A stretch of 15,643 bases of DNA from an uncultured Blautia sp. (GTDB lineage: Bacteria; Bacillota; Clostridia; Lachnospirales; Lachnospiraceae), in the NCBI GenBank assembly GCA_934426285.1, contig CAKRYE010000046.1, forward strand, positions 1-15,643. Reading direction: 5' to 3'. A model generated the notes under the pieces. It was not told the origin of the DNA. It saw only the letters and a list, made by a program, of their open reading frames with translations, and did not search any database. Positions 14,141 through 15,643 of this stretch are shown one piece after another. Made by a program: the position numbers and the translations under genes. Within the stretch, counting starts at the first letter, position 1. Each line of letters begins with the position of its first letter.

Positions 14141-14162
14141 ACAAGGAAAAAGGAGAATACTC

Positions 14163-15059
14163 ATGAAAGGTATTATTTTAGCAGGCGGCTCCGGCACACG
14201 CCTTTACCCGCTCACAATGGTAACATCAAAACAGCTTTTACCCATCTATGATAAACCAATGATCTACTATCCAATGTCTGTACTGATGAACGCAGGGATC
14301 CGTGATATCCTGATCATCTCCACTCCGCAGGATACTCCCCGTTTTCAGGAGCTTTTGGGAGACGGCCATCAGTTTGGCGTTCACCTTACCTATGCGGTAC
14401 AGCCAAGCCCGGACGGACTTGCACAGGCATTTATCATTGGTGAGGAGTTTATCGGAGACGATACAGTAGCCATGGTTCTTGGCGATAATATTTTCGCAGG
14501 ACATGGTCTGAAAAAGAGACTGAAAGCAGCAGTACAGAACGCAGAATCCGGGGAAGGTGCTACTGTTTTCGGATATTATGTAGATGATCCGGAGAGATTC
14601 GGTATTGTAGAATTCGATCATGAAGGCAAAGCAATCTCTATTGAAGAGAAGCCGGAACATCCGAAGAGCAACTATTGTGTCACAGGATTATATTTCTATG
14701 ACAACCGTGTTGTAGAGTATGCAAAAAATCTGAAACCAAGCGCCAGAGGCGAACTTGAGATCACAGACCTGAACCGCATCTATTTGGAAAAAGGCGAATT
14801 AAACGTAGAACTTCTGGGTCAGGGCTTCACATGGCTGGATACCGGCACACATGAAAGTCTTGTGGAGGCTACCAACTTTGTAAAAACAATGGAGAGCCAC
14901 CAGCACCGCAAGATCGGCTGCCTGGAGGAGATCGCATATCTTAACGGCTGGATCACCAAAGACGATGTACTGAAGGTTTATGAGGTACTGAAGAAGAATC
15001 AGTATGGCCAGTATTTAAAAGATGTTCTGGACGGAAAATATCTGGATGTTCTTCATTAA
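14163..15059 (+). CDS. rfbA: Glucose-1-phosphate thymidylyltransferase
   Basis: RmlA/RfbA joins dTTP and glucose-1-phosphate to dTDP-glucose, the first step towards dTDP-rhamnose and related deoxysugars for surface polysaccharides. The 298-residue protein is full length. It carries the signature [12 protein letters not shown] at 7-18, [16 protein letters not shown] at 22-37, GLAQAF at 85-90 and the metal-binding VLGDNIF at 105-111, with EEKP and the [11 protein letters not shown] block near the C-terminus, all typical of RmlA. The ATG at 14163 has AGGAG at 14151-14155. The next gene, rfbB, follows after 33 bp. Expression probably depends on the MerR-type promoter and the folded leader upstream. 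Confidence 0.96.
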   Translation: MKGIILAGGSGTRLYPLTMVTSKQLLPIYDKPMIYYPMSVLMNAGIRDILIISTPQDTPRFQELLGDGHQFGVHLTYAVQPSPDGLAQAFIIGEEFIGDDTVAMVLGDNIFAGHGLKKRLKAAVQNAESGEGATVFGYYVDDPERFGIVEFDHEGKAISIEEKPEHPKSNYCVTGLYFYDNRVVEYAKNLKPSARGELEITDLNRIYLEKGELNVELLGQGFTWLDTGTHESLVEATNFVKTMESHQHRKIGCLEEIAYLNGWITKDDVLKVYEVLKKNQYGQYLKDVLDGKYLDVLH

Positions 15060-15092
15060 GATACTTAAATATAATGAAAAAGGAGAATCAGA

Positions 15093-15643
15093 ATGAATAT
15101 TATCGTAACCGGCGGTGCCGGATTTATCGGAAGCAACTTTATTTTTCACATGTTAAAAAAATACCCGGACTATCGCATTATCTGTCTGGACTGTCTGACC
15201 TACGCAGGAAATCTTTCCACTCTTGCACCTGTTATGGACAACCCTAACTTCCGTTTTGTAAAGGAAAGCATCACAGACCGTGAGGCAGTTTACAAGCTTT
15301 TTGAGGAAGAACATCCTGATATGGTTGTTAACTTTGCAGCTGAGAGCCACGTAGACCGTTCCATTGAAAACCCGGAAGTGTTCCTTACTACAAATATTAT
15401 CGGTACTGCTGTTCTTATGGACGCATGCCGCAAATATGGAATCAAACGTTATCATCAGGTATCCACTGATGAGGTTTACGGAGATCTGCCATTAGACAGA
15501 CCTGACCTTTTCTTCACAGAGGAAACTCCCATCCATACAAGCAGCCCTTACAGCTCTTCCAAGGCATCTGCAGACCTTCTGGTGCTGGCTTACCACAGAA
15601 CCTACGGACTGCCTGTAACCATCAGCCGCTGCTCCAATAACTA
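15093..15643 (+). CDS. rfbB: dTDP-glucose 4,6-dehydratase, N-terminal part (runs off the right edge)
   Basis: RfbB/RmlB converts dTDP-glucose to dTDP-4-keto-6-deoxyglucose with tightly bound NAD, the second step after rfbA. About 183 residues are visible before the window ends. The extended-SDR features are all there: the Rossmann motif GGAGFIG at 7-13, FAAESHVDRS at 81-90, STDEVYGD at 124-131 with the Thr-Asp-Glu that catalyse dehydration, and the YSSSK catalytic Tyr/Lys pair at 153-157. The family is usually about 340 residues, so nearly half is missing only because of the edge. The ATG at 15093 has an AAGGAG site. rfbC and rfbD may follow outside the window, but this cannot be seen. Confidence 0.95.
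   Translation, partial: MNIIVTGGAGFIGSNFIFHMLKKYPDYRIICLDCLTYAGNLSTLAPVMDNPNFRFVKESITDREAVYKLFEEEHPDMVVNFAAESHVDRSIENPEVFLTTNIIGTAVLMDACRKYGIKRYHQVSTDEVYGDLPLDRPDLFFTEETPIHTSSPYSSSKASADLLVLAYHRTYGLPVTISRCSNN

Noticed and set aside
1..15643. CRISPR arrays, tRNA or rRNA genes, insertion sequences, prophage or defence genes
   Set aside because: None of the regular repeats, cloverleaf sequences, transposase motifs or phage-like proteins were seen.

Overview
The window looks like chromosomal DNA of a low-to-moderate GC anaerobic Firmicute, most likely Lachnospiraceae (Blautia/Dorea/Roseburia-like). This is inferred from protein style: a Clostridia-type phosphatidylserine decarboxylase, QueH in place of QueG, a MerR-methyltransferase fusion, a DUF3825 protein, and strong AGGAGG-type ribosome binding sites. 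I saw no insertion sequence, phage gene, CRISPR array, tRNA or rRNA, and no clearly broken gene. Two genes are cut by the window edges: asd at the left and rfbB at the right.

Left block, 1-5160, all on the minus strand. The 5' part of aspartate-semialdehyde dehydrogenase (asd) has its own promoter and a leader with two hairpins that share a loop sequence. Next is argininosuccinate lyase (argH) with its own promoter and a possible ARG box. Upstream lies a tightly packed four-gene operon, transcribed in the order flippase-like membrane protein, pssA, psd, queH. pssA and psd make phosphatidylserine and then phosphatidylethanolamine. The membrane protein probably acts on lipids, and queH (queuosine synthesis) is metabolically unrelated.

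Middle, 5358-9812. A plus-strand pair encodes the ATPase and permease of a SsuBC/TauBC/ThiXZ-type importer without a substrate-binding protein. A convergent sugar-phosphate nucleotidylyltransferase-like gene follows, with a strong terminator between them. Divergent from it is a 526-residue secreted protein of unknown function, which ends at a perfect bidirectional terminator.

Right-middle, 9878-12489, minus strand. A probable operon holds a DUF3825 protein, an acyltransferase-3 family membrane enzyme and a single-pass membrane protein of unknown function.

Right block, 12805-15643, plus strand. A MerR-type regulator fused to a SAM-dependent methyltransferase is followed by a promoter with MerR-family architecture: a 19-bp spacer and an inverted repeat overlapping the -35. 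That promoter leads through a structured leader of about 110 nt into rfbA and rfbB, the first steps of dTDP-rhamnose synthesis. The likely system here is a local circuit in which the MerR-methyltransferase protein controls the dTDP-sugar operon next to it.
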